From positions 372,001-436,000 of the forward strand of contig JADJQH010000002.1 in assembly GCA_016712865.1 (NCBI GenBank): a stretch of DNA of 64,000 bases, written 5' to 3'. Origin of the DNA: Dokdonella sp. GTDB lineage: Bacteria; Pseudomonadota; Gammaproteobacteria; Xanthomonadales; Rhodanobacteraceae. The notes beneath the pieces are model-generated. The model saw only the letters and a program-made list of their open reading frames with translations, was not told where the DNA came from and searched no databases. The position numbers and the translations under genes were made by a program. Positions 29,387 through 38,055 of this stretch are shown here, in pieces. Numbering within the stretch: position 1 is the stretch's first letter; each line of letters starts with the position of its first letter.

Positions 29387-31432
29387 TCACTCCGTCCGCC
29401 CTACCCCCTTCAAGGCCTGCTCGCGGATTCGCTGGATCTGGTCGCGTACTTCGGCTGCGGCTTCGAACTCCAGATCCTGAGCGTGCTGGAACATTCGCGC
29501 TTCCAGCTTGCGCAGCAGCGCAGCCAGTTGGGTCGGGCCCAGGCTCGTGTATTCCGCCTCGGCTTCGGCAACGCGACGGGCCTTGGCGCCGCCGCGAGAC
29601 TGCGTTTGACGCTGTTGGCTCGCCTCGGCACGGGCACCCTCCATGATGTCGGTGACCTTCTTGCTGATTCCCCTTGGGGTGATGCCATGTTCCTTGTTGT
29701 ACTCAACCTGCCTGGCCCGGCGGCGATTGGTTTCGTCGATGGCCACCTGCATGGAGCGGGTGATGCTGTCGGCGTACAGGATGGCCTTGCCGCGCAAATT
29801 GCGCGCAGCGCGGCCAATGGTCTGGATCAACGAGCCCGATGAACGCAGGAAGCCTTCCTTGTCGGCGTCGAGGATCGCCACCAGCGAGACCTCCGGCATG
29901 TCGAGACCCTCGCGCAGCAGATTGATGCCGACCAGCACGTCGAACTGCCCCAGGCGCAGATCGCGCAGGATTTCCACGCGCTCCACCGTTTCAATGTCCG
30001 AATGCAGGTATCGCACGCGCACGCCGTGTTCGCCCAGGTACTCGGTGAGGTTTTCCGCCATGCGCTTGGTCAGGGTGGTGACCAGCACCCGATCCCCCAT
30101 GGCAATGCGCGCGTTGGCCTCCGACAGCAAGTCGTCGATCTGGGTGCGGACAGGGCGAACCTCGATTTCCGGGTCGATCAGGCCGGTCGGACGAACCAGC
30201 AGTTCGACCACGCTGCCGCCGGATTTCTGCCGTTCATAGGCTCCGGGCGTGGCCGACACGAAGATGCTGCGTGGCGCGCGCTGTTCCCACTCCTCGAAGC
30301 GCAGCGGCCGGTTGTCCAGAGCCGACGGCAGGCGGAATCCGTATTCGACCAGGTTTTCCTTGCGCGAACGGTCGCCTTTGTACATGGCGCCCAGCTGCGG
30401 AATCGTCACGTGGGATTCGTCGACAACCAGCAGGGCATCCGCTGGCAGGTAGTCGAACAGGGTCGGCGGGGGCTCGCCTGGCGCGGCGCCGGTCAGGTGC
30501 CTGGAGTAGTTCTCGATGCCCTGGCAGTAGCCGATCTCGGCCATCATCTCCAGATCGAATTGGGTGCGCTGCTGCAAGCGTTGCGCCTCCACCAGCTTGT
30601 TGACCGCATACAGCTGTTCAAGTCGTTCCTTCAGCTCGACCTTGATCGTCTCGATCGCATTCAGCGTGGCCGCGCGCGTGGTCGCATAGTGCGTCTTCGG
30701 GTACACCGTGTAGCGCGGCACCTTGCGCAAAACCTCGCCCGTCAATGGATCGAACAGGGTCAGGCTTTCAATGTCGCCATCGAACAACTCGATGCGCAAG
30801 GCCTCGGTTTCCGACTCCGCCGGAAACACGTCGACCTGCTCGCCGCGCACGCGAAAGGTGCCTCGGCGCAATTCCATGTCGTTGCGGGTGTATTGCAGTT
30901 CGGTCAGGTGGCGGATCAGCTTGCGCTGGTCGGTGTGCTCGCCACGCGCCAGGATCAGGCGCATCTGCAGGTAGTCCTCGGGCTTGCCCAGTCCGTAGAT
31001 GGCGGAGACCGTGGCCACGATCAACGCATCCGGGCGTGACAACAGGGTCTTGGTTGCAGACAGGCGCATCTGCTCGATGTGTTCGTTGATCGAGGAATCC
31101 TTCTCGATATAGGTGTCCGATGCGGCGACGTAGGCTTCAGGCTGGTAGTAGTCGTAGTAGCTGACGAAATACTCCACCGCGTTGTGCGGGAAAAACTCCT
31201 TGAATTCGCCGTAGAGCTGCGCCGCCAGGGTCTTGTTGTGGGCCATGACCAGGGTCGGGCGCTGCACGCGCTGGATGACGTTGGCGATGGTGAAGGTCTT
31301 GCCCGAGCCGGTCACGCCGAGCAAGGTCTGCTGGGCGAGACCGGATTCGAACCCCGCGACCAACAGCTCGATCGCCGCCGGCTGGTCACCGGCCGGTGCA
31401 TACGGCGCCACAAGCTGGAAACGATCAGTCAT
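29387..31432 (-). CDS. uvrB: Excinuclease ABC subunit B
   Basis: 681 residues. Walker A is [15 protein letters not shown], the DNA-gripping beta-hairpin region is [18 protein letters not shown]-like Walker B is [13 protein letters not shown], motif VI is QTIGRAARN, and the C-terminal UVR domain contains [24 protein letters not shown] for UvrC contact. It verifies damage handed over by UvrA and recruits UvrC. No CTGT-N8-ACAG LexA-type box was seen in the 130 bp upstream. Single gene, ending before tRNA-Val. Confidence 0.97.
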   Translation of the reverse strand: MTDRFQLVAPYAPAGDQPAAIELLVAGFESGLAQQTLLGVTGSGKTFTIANVIQRVQRPTLVMAHNKTLAAQLYGEFKEFFPHNAVEYFVSYYDYYQPEAYVAASDTYIEKDSSINEHIEQMRLSATKTLLSRPDALIVATVSAIYGLGKPEDYLQMRLILARGEHTDQRKLIRHLTELQYTRNDMELRRGTFRVRGEQVDVFPAESETEALRIELFDGDIESLTLFDPLTGEVLRKVPRYTVYPKTHYATTRAATLNAIETIKVELKERLEQLYAVNKLVEAQRLQQRTQFDLEMMAEIGYCQGIENYSRHLTGAAPGEPPPTLFDYLPADALLVVDESHVTIPQLGAMYKGDRSRKENLVEYGFRLPSALDNRPLRFEEWEQRAPRSIFVSATPGAYERQKSGGSVVELLVRPTGLIDPEIEVRPVRTQIDDLLSEANARIAMGDRVLVTTLTKRMAENLTEYLGEHGVRVRYLHSDIETVERVEILRDLRLGQFDVLVGINLLREGLDMPEVSLVAILDADKEGFLRSSGSLIQTIGRAARNLRGKAILYADSITRSMQVAIDETNRRRARQVEYNKEHGITPRGISKKVTDIMEGARAEASQQRQTQSRGGAKARRVAEAEAEYTSLGPTQLAALLRKLEARMFQHAQDLEFEAAAEVRDQIQRIREQALKGVGRTE

Positions 31433-32048
31433 GCGATTGGGGCATCCATTGGTTGTTGGCCATCATTCCAGGCAACGCAGTTGCCGGCCTCGGGGCATCG
31501 GGACTCCGGATCATGTGGCGATGCAGCCGAACGAATCAAGAAGGCAGGCCATGGCAATACTGATCATGACGATTCCGTTCGTGGTGAGATTCCATGTTGC
31601 CGGTCAAGCAGCTCTGAGCAAGAAATTCCGTTCGTGGTGAGATTCCATGTTGCCGGTCAAGCAGCTCTGAGCAAAAAATTCCGTTCGTGGTGAGCTCCCA
31701 AGCCCCGTTCGTGGTGAGCCAGTCGAACCATGAACGGGCTCGTGCCAAGATCCGCGCATTCTTCGAGCGGCCAAGAGCGAAACCTTTCCCGGATTGGCTG
31801 GCAAATAGTGGGGCGGAGGTCGGAAGTCAACATACAAGCTTGTCGAAGGGAACCATGACCGGAGTGAAGTTACCACCGCTCCTCCCCGGCGCGCTCTTCA
31901 CCAACAAGGGCGAAGAGTCCCGAAGGAGAAGAACACGACCCGCATTTCCCCAATCAGAAATTTCCTACAAACCGAGATGACAGTCGGCCATCGTCCTGCC
32001 TGGACAAGCCTTCTAGCATGACCGTGCACCCACAACCGGAGCTCGGCC
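31433..32048. other. Repeat-filled intergenic region between uvrB and the FimT-like gene
   Basis: The 616 bp contain a 53-bp tandem repeat (31572-31725), a CCGTTCGTGGTGAG/AACCATGAACGGG hairpin (31702-31737) and, at 31830-31870, a TACAAGCTTGTCGAAGGGAA fragment of the widespread GAGCTTGTCGAA repeat type. No supported gene was seen. It must hold both the uvrB and the fimT promoters. Confidence 0.6.
31572..31725. repeat. 53-bp tandem repeat with CCGTTCGTGGTGAG core
   Basis: Full copies begin at 31572 and 31625 (ATTCCGTTCGTGGTGAGATT...), a partial copy at 31678, and the core CCGTTCGTGGTGAG recurs at 31703. The first two copies are nearly identical over 53 bp, including TTGCCGGTCAAGCAGCTCTG. Not a multiple of three. 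Confidence 0.85.
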
Positions 32049-32606
32049 ATGATCGCATTGAAGCGTGCAAGCAAGGGCGTCACCCTCGTCGAACTCATCA
32101 TGGTCACCGCCATCCTGTCGGTGCTGGCCAGCGTTGCCTATCCGGCCTTTGCCGATCTGCGCCAGGCCGGCGCAGCGCGTTCGGCGCGCAGCGAACTCAC
32201 CGTCGCCATCAGTCAGGCCCGTTCCACCGCCATCATGCAGCGCCAGAATGTGATTGCCTGCCCCACATCCGACCACATGCGTTGCTCGCAGGACCTTCAC
32301 TGGCAGCATGGCTGGCTGGTGTTCGTCGATGAAAACCGCAATCGTGAGCACGATGATGGCGAAACCCTGGTCGCCAGCGGACAGGCATTGCCAGCCGGCA
32401 TCGCCGTGCTCTCCACGCGTGGTCGTTACCAGATCCGCTACCAGCCCGATGGCACAGCCGATGGGAGCAACATGACCCTGACCGTCTGCGACAGGCGCGG
32501 CACCAGCAAGGCCAGCAGCCTGGTGATGAACAACTCGGGACGACTGCGCCTGGGTACGCCCAGTCCGGCGCAGGCTGCGGCGGCTTGTGCAGCGATCAAC
32601 AACTGA
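32049..32606 (+). CDS. FimT/GspH-like type IV pseudopilin
   Basis: 185 residues. The prepilin leader MIALKRASKG is followed by the cleavage site G/VTLVELIMVTAILSVLASVA, with Glu at +5. The rest fits the GspH/FimT domain: DLRQAGAARSARSELTVAISQARSTAIMQRQNVIAC, then GWLVFVDENRNREHDDGETL. Minor pilins of this type prime type IV pilus assembly or DNA uptake. It stands alone here, away from fimU-pilVWXE, and is followed by tRNA-Asn. Four cysteines may form disulfides. Confidence 0.88.
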   Translation: MIALKRASKGVTLVELIMVTAILSVLASVAYPAFADLRQAGAARSARSELTVAISQARSTAIMQRQNVIACPTSDHMRCSQDLHWQHGWLVFVDENRNREHDDGETLVASGQALPAGIAVLSTRGRYQIRYQPDGTADGSNMTLTVCDRRGTSKASSLVMNNSGRLRLGTPSPAQAAAACAAINN

Positions 32607-32654
32607 CCCGCACACTTGACGCATTCGGCCAATCCCATGAAAATGCGCGGCTCC

Positions 32655-32731
32655 GCCCGAATAGCTCAGCCGGTTAGAGCACTTGACTGTTAATCAGGGG
32701 GTCGTTGGTTCGAGTCCAACTTCGGGCGCCA
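32655..32731 (+). tRNA. tRNA-Asn(GTT)
   Basis: Acceptor GCCCGAA/TTCGGGC, D-arm AGCTCAGCCGGTTAGAGC, anticodon stem-loop TTGACTGTTAATCAG with GTT, T-arm TTGGTTCGAGTCCAA and encoded CCA; 77 bases. A terminator follows. A decayed accessory segment lies immediately downstream, a common arrangement at tRNA integration sites. Confidence 0.97.
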
Positions 32732-32741
32732 GTTCTGGAAC

Positions 32742-32770
32742 AAAAGCCGCGAGTGATCGCGGCTTTTTTG
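32742..32770 (+). terminator. Rho-independent terminator after tRNA-Asn
   Basis: AAAAGCCGCGA-GTGA-TCGCGGCTTTTTT; strong stem with A and T tracts. Confidence 0.88.
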
Positions 32771-32832
32771 TTGCCCTGCATTTGCCAGTCCTCATTGAGT
32801 CCACTGTTCGCGGTGAGGTCGATGCCAAACGC

Positions 32833-32946
32833 TAGGGAAGGTCTGATCAAGTATTGTCGCGAGCAAGCTCGCTCCCACTATTGCTTGTTTGTGGGAGCGA
32901 GCTTGCTCGCGACGAATGAGTTCCGTATTTGTTCAGAGTTTCCCTA
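32833..32946. repeat. REP-containing element, copy B (114 bp)
   Basis: Ends are TAGGGAAGGTCTGATCAAGT and, in inverted form, TAGGGAAACTCTGAACAAAT. The centre is a long hairpin of GTCGCGAGCAAGCTCGCTCC arms (32856-32878 and 32891-32913), the REP palindrome known from Pseudomonas. Copy C at 39148-39263 is the same element in opposite orientation. Confidence 0.8.
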
Positions 32947-32976
32947 ACGGAGTTGCTTCCTCGCCCTCGACGGGAT

Positions 32977-33636
32977 TTACCCGCCTGAAAGGCTTGTGTG
33001 CGCCTGAACTGCGCCGTTTTCTGGTGCCGCGGCGGCGGCTACTTCTTCGAGAACGCCTTTCGCGCGAAGTCGCTCGTTTCTTTGCCGTTTTGCCGTAGCC
33101 GCGCGATTTCTGGGTTCGTCAGCCGTTCGGAAACCGATGAGGTATTGGGCTGCTTCTGCGGTGAGTGCGGCAGGGTCGAAGTGGAACTGTGATCGGAATT
33201 CATCGCCATACCTCCGTTCGAGCTGTCGAGTGAGCGCAGCGGGGGGGGTGAGCATTTTGCCGCCCCGAGCGGCATTCACCAAGGTCAACGTCCCGGCCAC
33301 TTCACCGCCATTCACCTGAATGAAATACGCGAGATCAGCGACCCGGTCCATCACATCACGCAGCGCCTTGCTGCCCAGCGTTCGGTCCGCGCGCAAGCGC
33401 TCGATGTCCTTCACCAGCCGACCCCAGCCACCGGTGGCGTGCTCGTTCAGGATGCGCTCAATGCCGTGGTGGCCAATGGCCTCGTGCGCCAACGAGCGCA
33501 GCGCATCCTTTGACGTCTTGTGTTTGGCCACCACGATCCAAAGGATCTTGCCATCGTAGAACGCATTGGCACGCCTGTTCGAGGTGTACACGAGGATGAC
33601 CGCAAATCGTCCCTCACCCCAGCCCTCTCCCCGCAC
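32977..33636 (-). pseudogene. Remnant of a phage/ICE polyvalent protein, zincin-like domain
   Basis: The 219-codon frame contains LRSLAHEAIGHHGIERIL, an HExxxHH-type motif typical of the zincin-like domain of large polyvalent proteins of phages and conjugative elements. LVKDIERLRADRTLGSKALR and AYFIQVNGGEVAG follow. Such domains normally sit inside proteins of a thousand or more residues; here only one piece remains. Its start (MRGEGWGEGRF) comes from a dispersed CCCTCACCCCAGCCCTCTCC repeat, so the original 5' part is lost. No partner phage genes are present. The family assignment is from the motif and context only. Confidence 0.55.
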
Positions 33637-33708
33637 GCGGGGCTAGGGAGCAAAGCACCAGCCTCACGACGCAAGCGGGGCAAGGGAGTAACGCGGGGAA
33701 AATTTGTG

Positions 33709-33718
33709 TCATGACATT
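33709..33718. promoter_or_regulatory. TGTCATGACA palindrome upstream of the toxin-antitoxin operon
   Basis: A perfect 10-bp palindrome 43 bp before the antitoxin ATG. TGACAT within it and TATCCT at about 33734, 16 bases apart, could be -35 and -10 boxes, so a bound ribbon-helix-helix antitoxin would block the promoter. This is the expected autoregulation for DUF1778-GNAT modules. Confidence 0.5.
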
Positions 33719-33761
33719 GTCTGGCACCCATGCTATCCTGCCCGCAACCGAGGATGCCGCC

Positions 33762-34052
33762 ATGACCGCCACCACCCTGCGTACCGAAAAGCTCGACCTG
33801 CGCCTGTCCGCCGCTGCCAAGCAGGCCTTGCAGACTGCCGCCGCCGCCGAGCGCCGATCGGTCAGCGAGTTCGTGCTCGACAGTGCGCTGTCCCGCGCCG
33901 AGGAAATGCTGGCTGCACGACGCCACTTCGGCCTCAGTGCTGAGAAATGGCAGGCATTCCAGGCCGCGCTGGACGCCGAGCCGCGTGAGCTGCCGCGCAT
34001 CAAGAAGCTGTTCGCCAAGGCCAGCGTGTTCGAGGCCGGATCGAAAAAGTGA
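33762..34052 (+). CDS. DUF1778 (TacA-type) antitoxin
   Basis: 96 residues from MTATTLRTEKLDLRLSAAAK. The N-terminal ribbon-helix-helix is EKLDLRLSAAAKQALQTAAA...RRSVSEFVLDSAL. The C-terminal part (RHFGLSAEKWQAFQAALD, then LPRIKKLFAKASVF) is the toxin-neutralising tail of this family. It binds its own promoter with the toxin. The toxin GTG overlaps its stop by 4 bp. An upstream frame start at 33711 lies inside the promoter and is rejected. Confidence 0.9.
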   Translation: MTATTLRTEKLDLRLSAAAKQALQTAAAAERRSVSEFVLDSALSRAEEMLAARRHFGLSAEKWQAFQAALDAEPRELPRIKKLFAKASVFEAGSKK

Positions 34053-34546
34053 CCGGGCTGCGCATCGAACGGCTGGCCCGCGCCCATGCGCTGGATGCCT
34101 TCGACTGCGGTACGCCGACATTGAACCGGTTTCTGGTCCGCCATGCGCTGGCCAGCCAGCAGGCCGATGCCGCCGCCACCTACGTGGGCCTGGCCGATGA
34201 TGTCGTGGTTGGGTTCCATACCCTCGTCGTGTCGGAGGTTAGTTTCGACGCCGCACCGGCGCGCCTTGCCAAGGGCTTGCCGCGACACCCTGTGCCATTG
34301 ATGCTGTTGGCGCGCCTGGCCGTGCACCGCGACTGGCAGGGGCGCGGCCTCGGTGCCGGCCTGCTGAAGGATGCCTTGCGACGTACCGCACAAGCGGCCG
34401 ACATCGTCGGCATCCGCGCACTCGCAGTGCACGCCAAGGACGACGCGGCGCGTGCGTTCTATCAGCACTTCGATTTCATCCCATCACCTACCGACCCGCT
34501 GCATCTTTTCCTGTTGATGAAGGATCTGCGGCGCTACGTGAAATGA
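34049..34546 (+). CDS. GNAT acetyltransferase toxin (TacT-type)
   Basis: 165 residues from a GTG overlapping the antitoxin TGA. The acetyl-CoA binding motif is LARLAVHRDWQGRGLGAGLL, the C-terminal AVHAKDDAARAFYQHFDFIPSP is typical of TacT/AtaT-like toxins, and FDCGTPTLNRFLVRHAL is the family N-terminal signature. Known members acetylate the amino group of aminoacyl-tRNAs and stop translation. Intact by length and motifs, so the pair may still function. Its TGA overlaps the ATG of a truncated helicase fragment. Confidence 0.9.
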   Translation: MTGLRIERLARAHALDAFDCGTPTLNRFLVRHALASQQADAAATYVGLADDVVVGFHTLVVSEVSFDAAPARLAKGLPRHPVPLMLLARLAVHRDWQGRGLGAGLLKDALRRTAQAADIVGIRALAVHAKDDAARAFYQHFDFIPSPTDPLHLFLLMKDLRRYVK

Positions 34547-34695
34547 GCCATGCACCCTTGCCCGCGATGAACGACCGCAGCCCCACACACGCAGTGCCGT
34601 CCGTCTCGATCGCAACGGCCCGCTCCGGCGCGTCCAGCAAGATCAACGCACTGGGCATGCGCCCCATGCAGGAGCGCACCTACCTCTCGCAATGA
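34543..34695 (+). pseudogene. N-terminal fragment of a DEAD/DEAH-type helicase (inferred)
   Basis: 50 codons in a frame not longer than this: MSHAPLPAMNDRSPTHAVPS, then VSIATARSGASSKINALGMR, then PMQERTYLSQ and TGA. The SKxNALGMRxMQERxY pattern resembles the N-terminus of large DEAD/DEAH-box helicases found in mobile and defence contexts, just before the usual PPASGKSRA Walker A, which is absent here. The ATG overlaps the toxin TGA by 4 bp. I infer a truncated gene left over from a longer operon; the family match is from memory and unverified. Confidence 0.4.
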
Positions 34696-34928
34696 TCATT
34701 CGGCGTTGTCAAATGGCGATCGTTGGTTGCATGGCGCCTGCTACGCCTTTGTCGCGCCGGGGAACCAGTTCCTCCAACTGGCAAGCATTCGTTGCCGGCG
34801 CCTGTCATTTCTCACCTTCACACGGGTGCAGCGAGCAGCAATCCGTGTCGAAAGTAACCCTCGTGACTTCTGCCGCATCCGATTGAACCGAGGCGGGTTC
34901 AATCTCCAAGCGGAACGGAGGGATCACC

Positions 34929-37900
34929 ATGCGCATTATCGATGCGTCGATTCGAAATCCGATTGCCGTTGGCGTCGGCGTTCTCATGATCTGCCTGTTT
35001 GGATCGATGAGCCTGGGGCGCCTGCCCTTGCAGCTTTTTCCGGACATCGACCGACCCAACATTTCCATATTCACCGGTTGGCGCGCGGCCTCGCCGGAAG
35101 AAACCGAAGCGGAGTTGCTTGAGCCGCAGGAACAAGTCCTGCAGGGCTTGCCGGGGGTCGAGGAGATCGAAGGCAATGCCAATACCGGCGGCAGCTTCAT
35201 CAACCTGACCTTTGCCATCGGCACCGACATGCGCTCCGCGCTGGTGGACGTGATCGGGCGCATGAACAGGGTGCGTACGCAACCTCAGGATGCCGAGCGC
35301 CCCGTCATCCAGGTCGGTGGCGGGCAGAACGATGCCAACGATTCGCTTTCCTGGTTCTTCGTGCAGTTGCTTCCCGACACGGCTGGGCAGATCCAGGATC
35401 ATCGCCGCTTCATTGAAGACGTGGTGAAGCCGCGCATCGAATCCGTCCCTGGCGTCGCTTCCGTCAACGTGAATGCCGGGCCGACCGATGACATCCGCAT
35501 CACCGTGGACCTGGCCAAGGCGGCTGCGCTCGGCATCGGCATTCCCGAGATCGCCCAGCGCGCCGCGCGCTCCAGTGATGTGTCAGCCGGAAGCGTGGGC
35601 GTTGGGCGCCAGGAGTACACCCTGCGTTTCACCGGGCGCTACCAACCCGAGGACCTCGGTGAAATGGTGCTTGCCTGGCGCGAAGGCCGGCCGGTCAAAC
35701 TCGGTGACGTGGCGACCATCGAGAAACGTCCGCCGGAACAGCAATTCTTCGTCTACCAGAACGGCAATCCGGCCATAGGCCTGCAAGTCCTGAGGGCACC
35801 CGGCGCCAACGTGCTCGGCACCCTCGAAGCGGTCAAGAAGGTTGTCGCGGAATTGCGCGATGGCACGCTCAGGGAGCGTGGTCTTGCCATCGAGCAGAGT
35901 TTTGATTCTTCATTGTTCATCAATCGGGCCGTTGGATTGCTGACCGAGAACCTGATCGTCGGCGCCTTGCTCGCGCTGGTCTGTGTGTGGTGGTTCATGC
36001 GTGACTGGCGCGCGACCCTGCTTATCGCCAGTGCGATCCCGGTGTGCCTGCTGGCAACCTTCAGCGTGCTCGATCTCGGTGAACGCTCACTCAATGTCAT
36101 TTCCCTTGCCGGACTCGCGTTTGCGGTCGGCATGGTCGTGGAAGGTGCCATCGTGGTTGCCGGCAACATCATCCGGCTCAAGGAAACCGGCATGATTCCG
36201 TTGCAAGCCGCGCAGACCGGAACCCGTGAAGTGGTGCCGGCGCTGGTTGCCTCGACGATCACCACGATTGCCGTCTTCCTGCCCGTGTTGTTCCTGCGCG
36301 ATGTCGAAGGGCAAATCTTTGCCGACCTCGCGCTGACCATTTCCATTGCGGTCGCCTTGTCCATTGTTGTGGCCATAACCGTGCTGCCCGCTGCCGCCGG
36401 CGGTTGGCTCAAGGCCAAGAAGCTGAAATCCGGCTACGGCGATGGCTGGCCAACACTCACCAACGGCATCCTGCGCCTGACGGATTCGCGCCCGAAGCAA
36501 CTGGGTTGGATTCTCGGCCTCCTGGTGCTGCCATTGATCGCTTGCTGGGTGTTCCTGCCCAAGCTCGATTACCTGCCCCCGGTCAAGCGTGCGGCCATCG
36601 ACGTGTTCTTCAGCTTTCCGCCCGGCATGAGCCCGAGCATGGTGGATCGCGAGATCGGCGGCGAACTGATGAATCGGCTCGCCCCGTACATGAAGGGCGA
36701 GAAGCAGCCGCAACTGAAGAACTACTACATCTGGCTCTGGCCTGGCGGCGGCACGATTGGCGCACGCGTGGTGGACGAAACCCGCATCGGCGAGCTGGAA
36801 CGAATCATGCGCGACGAGATCATCGTCGGCTTCCCGGATACGCGCGCCTTCGCCACCGAGGGAGAACTGTTCGGCGGCGTGGGCGGATCCGCGCGTTCGA
36901 TTGCCCTCCATCTGCAAAGCGACGATACCGAAGCACTCAACCGGGTGGCCGAGCGCGGTCGCGTGTTGCTGGAGCAGAAGTTTCCCGGCGCCAATGTGCA
37001 AGCCAATCCGAACACGGACCAGCAAGCGCAGGAATTGCGCGCCATACCCGATGATCGACGCATTGCCGAAGTGGGCTGGGATCGCAACGCGGTCGGCACC
37101 ATCGTGCGCACGCTCGGCGATGGTGCGTGGCTGGGTGAATATTTCGACGGGCAAAACCGCTTGCCCATCATCCTGCGCGCCGATGAGCGGCAGACGGCCG
37201 AAGCCCTGGCCGACGCTCCACTGGTCACGCCGCAAGGCGGCGTCATTCCACTCGGCGAAGTGGTCCGCTTCGAGCCAACCCTGGGGCCGGGACAGATCCG
37301 CCGCCTGGACCATCGGCGCACGGTCACCCTGACCGTCGATCCGCCCGCCACGCTTTCCCTGGAAGATGCCCTGGCAACCTTGCAGAAGGACGTGGTGCCT
37401 GCGCTCAAGGCCGAGCTTCCCGACGATGCCAATATCCGCATGGCCGGCAGCGCAGATCGCCTTGAGGCCATGGTCAGCACCATGCTGAAGAATTTCGTGC
37501 TCGCGTTGCTGGTGCTGTTCCTTTTGATGGCCGCCATGTTCCGCTCGCTGCGCGATTCGCTGGTGATCGTGCTGACGGTTCCGGTCGCCCTGGTCGGCGG
37601 CATCATCGGCTTGCGCACGCTGGGGCTGATTGCGTACCAGCCGCTGGATCTGCTGACCATGATCGGCTTCATCATGATGGTCGGCATCATCGTCAACCAC
37701 ACCATCCTGCTGGTCGATCGCACGCGGGTGGCGCAGGACCAGGGGCACTCGCTGGATGAGTCCATTGGCCTGGCCTTGAACCAGCGCCTGCGCGCCATCG
37801 TTGCGAGCACGCTGACCGGTGCGCTCGGCGCGTTGCCGATGGCGGTCAATCCTGGCCCGGGAAGCGTCATCTATCGAGGTCTCGCCGCCGTCATCGTCGG

Positions 37901-38033
37901 CGGCGTGGTGGTGTCCATGATCTTTTCGTTGTTGCTGCTGCCCAGCCTGATGCGGCTGTTCTCCGACTGGCGCAAGCAGCCCTCCCATTCTTCACGCGAG
38001 CTTGCGGCAGATGCCGCTGCGCGTGCCGCCTGA
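34929..38033 (+). CDS. RND efflux transporter permease
   Basis: 1034 residues with the duplicated RND layout: N-terminal helix (RNPIAVGVGVLMICLFGSM), porter loop, helices 2-6 (about 335-475), second N-terminal helix (about 520-540), second porter loop, helices 8-12. In TM4 the usual acidic proton-relay pair reads Glu-Gly (GMVVEGAIVVAGN), and the TM10 Lys position reads Asn (VGIIVNHTILLVD). A carboxylate is kept, so transport may remain proton-driven. It differs from AcrB and CusA types. GGAGGG lies 8 bases before the ATG. The adaptor gene follows; no outer-membrane channel gene is linked. Confidence 0.92.
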   Translation: MRIIDASIRNPIAVGVGVLMICLFGSMSLGRLPLQLFPDIDRPNISIFTGWRAASPEETEAELLEPQEQVLQGLPGVEEIEGNANTGGSFINLTFAIGTDMRSALVDVIGRMNRVRTQPQDAERPVIQVGGGQNDANDSLSWFFVQLLPDTAGQIQDHRRFIEDVVKPRIESVPGVASVNVNAGPTDDIRITVDLAKAAALGIGIPEIAQRAARSSDVSAGSVGVGRQEYTLRFTGRYQPEDLGEMVLAWREGRPVKLGDVATIEKRPPEQQFFVYQNGNPAIGLQVLRAPGANVLGTLEAVKKVVAELRDGTLRERGLAIEQSFDSSLFINRAVGLLTENLIVGALLALVCVWWFMRDWRATLLIASAIPVCLLATFSVLDLGERSLNVISLAGLAFAVGMVVEGAIVVAGNIIRLKETGMIPLQAAQTGTREVVPALVASTITTIAVFLPVLFLRDVEGQIFADLALTISIAVALSIVVAITVLPAAAGGWLKAKKLKSGYGDGWPTLTNGILRLTDSRPKQLGWILGLLVLPLIACWVFLPKLDYLPPVKRAAIDVFFSFPPGMSPSMVDREIGGELMNRLAPYMKGEKQPQLKNYYIWLWPGGGTIGARVVDETRIGELERIMRDEIIVGFPDTRAFATEGELFGGVGGSARSIALHLQSDDTEALNRVAERGRVLLEQKFPGANVQANPNTDQQAQELRAIPDDRRIAEVGWDRNAVGTIVRTLGDGAWLGEYFDGQNRLPIILRADERQTAEALADAPLVTPQGGVIPLGEVVRFEPTLGPGQIRRLDHRRTVTLTVDPPATLSLEDALATLQKDVVPALKAELPDDANIRMAGSADRLEAMVSTMLKNFVLALLVLFLLMAAMFRSLRDSLVIVLTVPVALVGGIIGLRTLGLIAYQPLDLLTMIGFIMMVGIIVNHTILLVDRTRVAQDQGHSLDESIGLALNQRLRAIVASTLTGALGALPMAVNPGPGSVIYRGLAAVIVGGVVVSMIFSLLLLPSLMRLFSDWRKQPSHSSRELAADAAARAA

Positions 38034-38055
38034 GCCGTTCCCGTTGGAGGCCACC

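Noticed and set aside
32731..34700. attL/attR direct repeats of the tRNA-Asn 3' end
   Set aside because: No second copy of the TTCGGGCGCCA end was found by eye within the island.
36087..37988. 633-codon minus-strand frame opposite the RND pump
   Set aside because: His/Gln-rich shadow frame; the pump on the other strand has full RND architecture.
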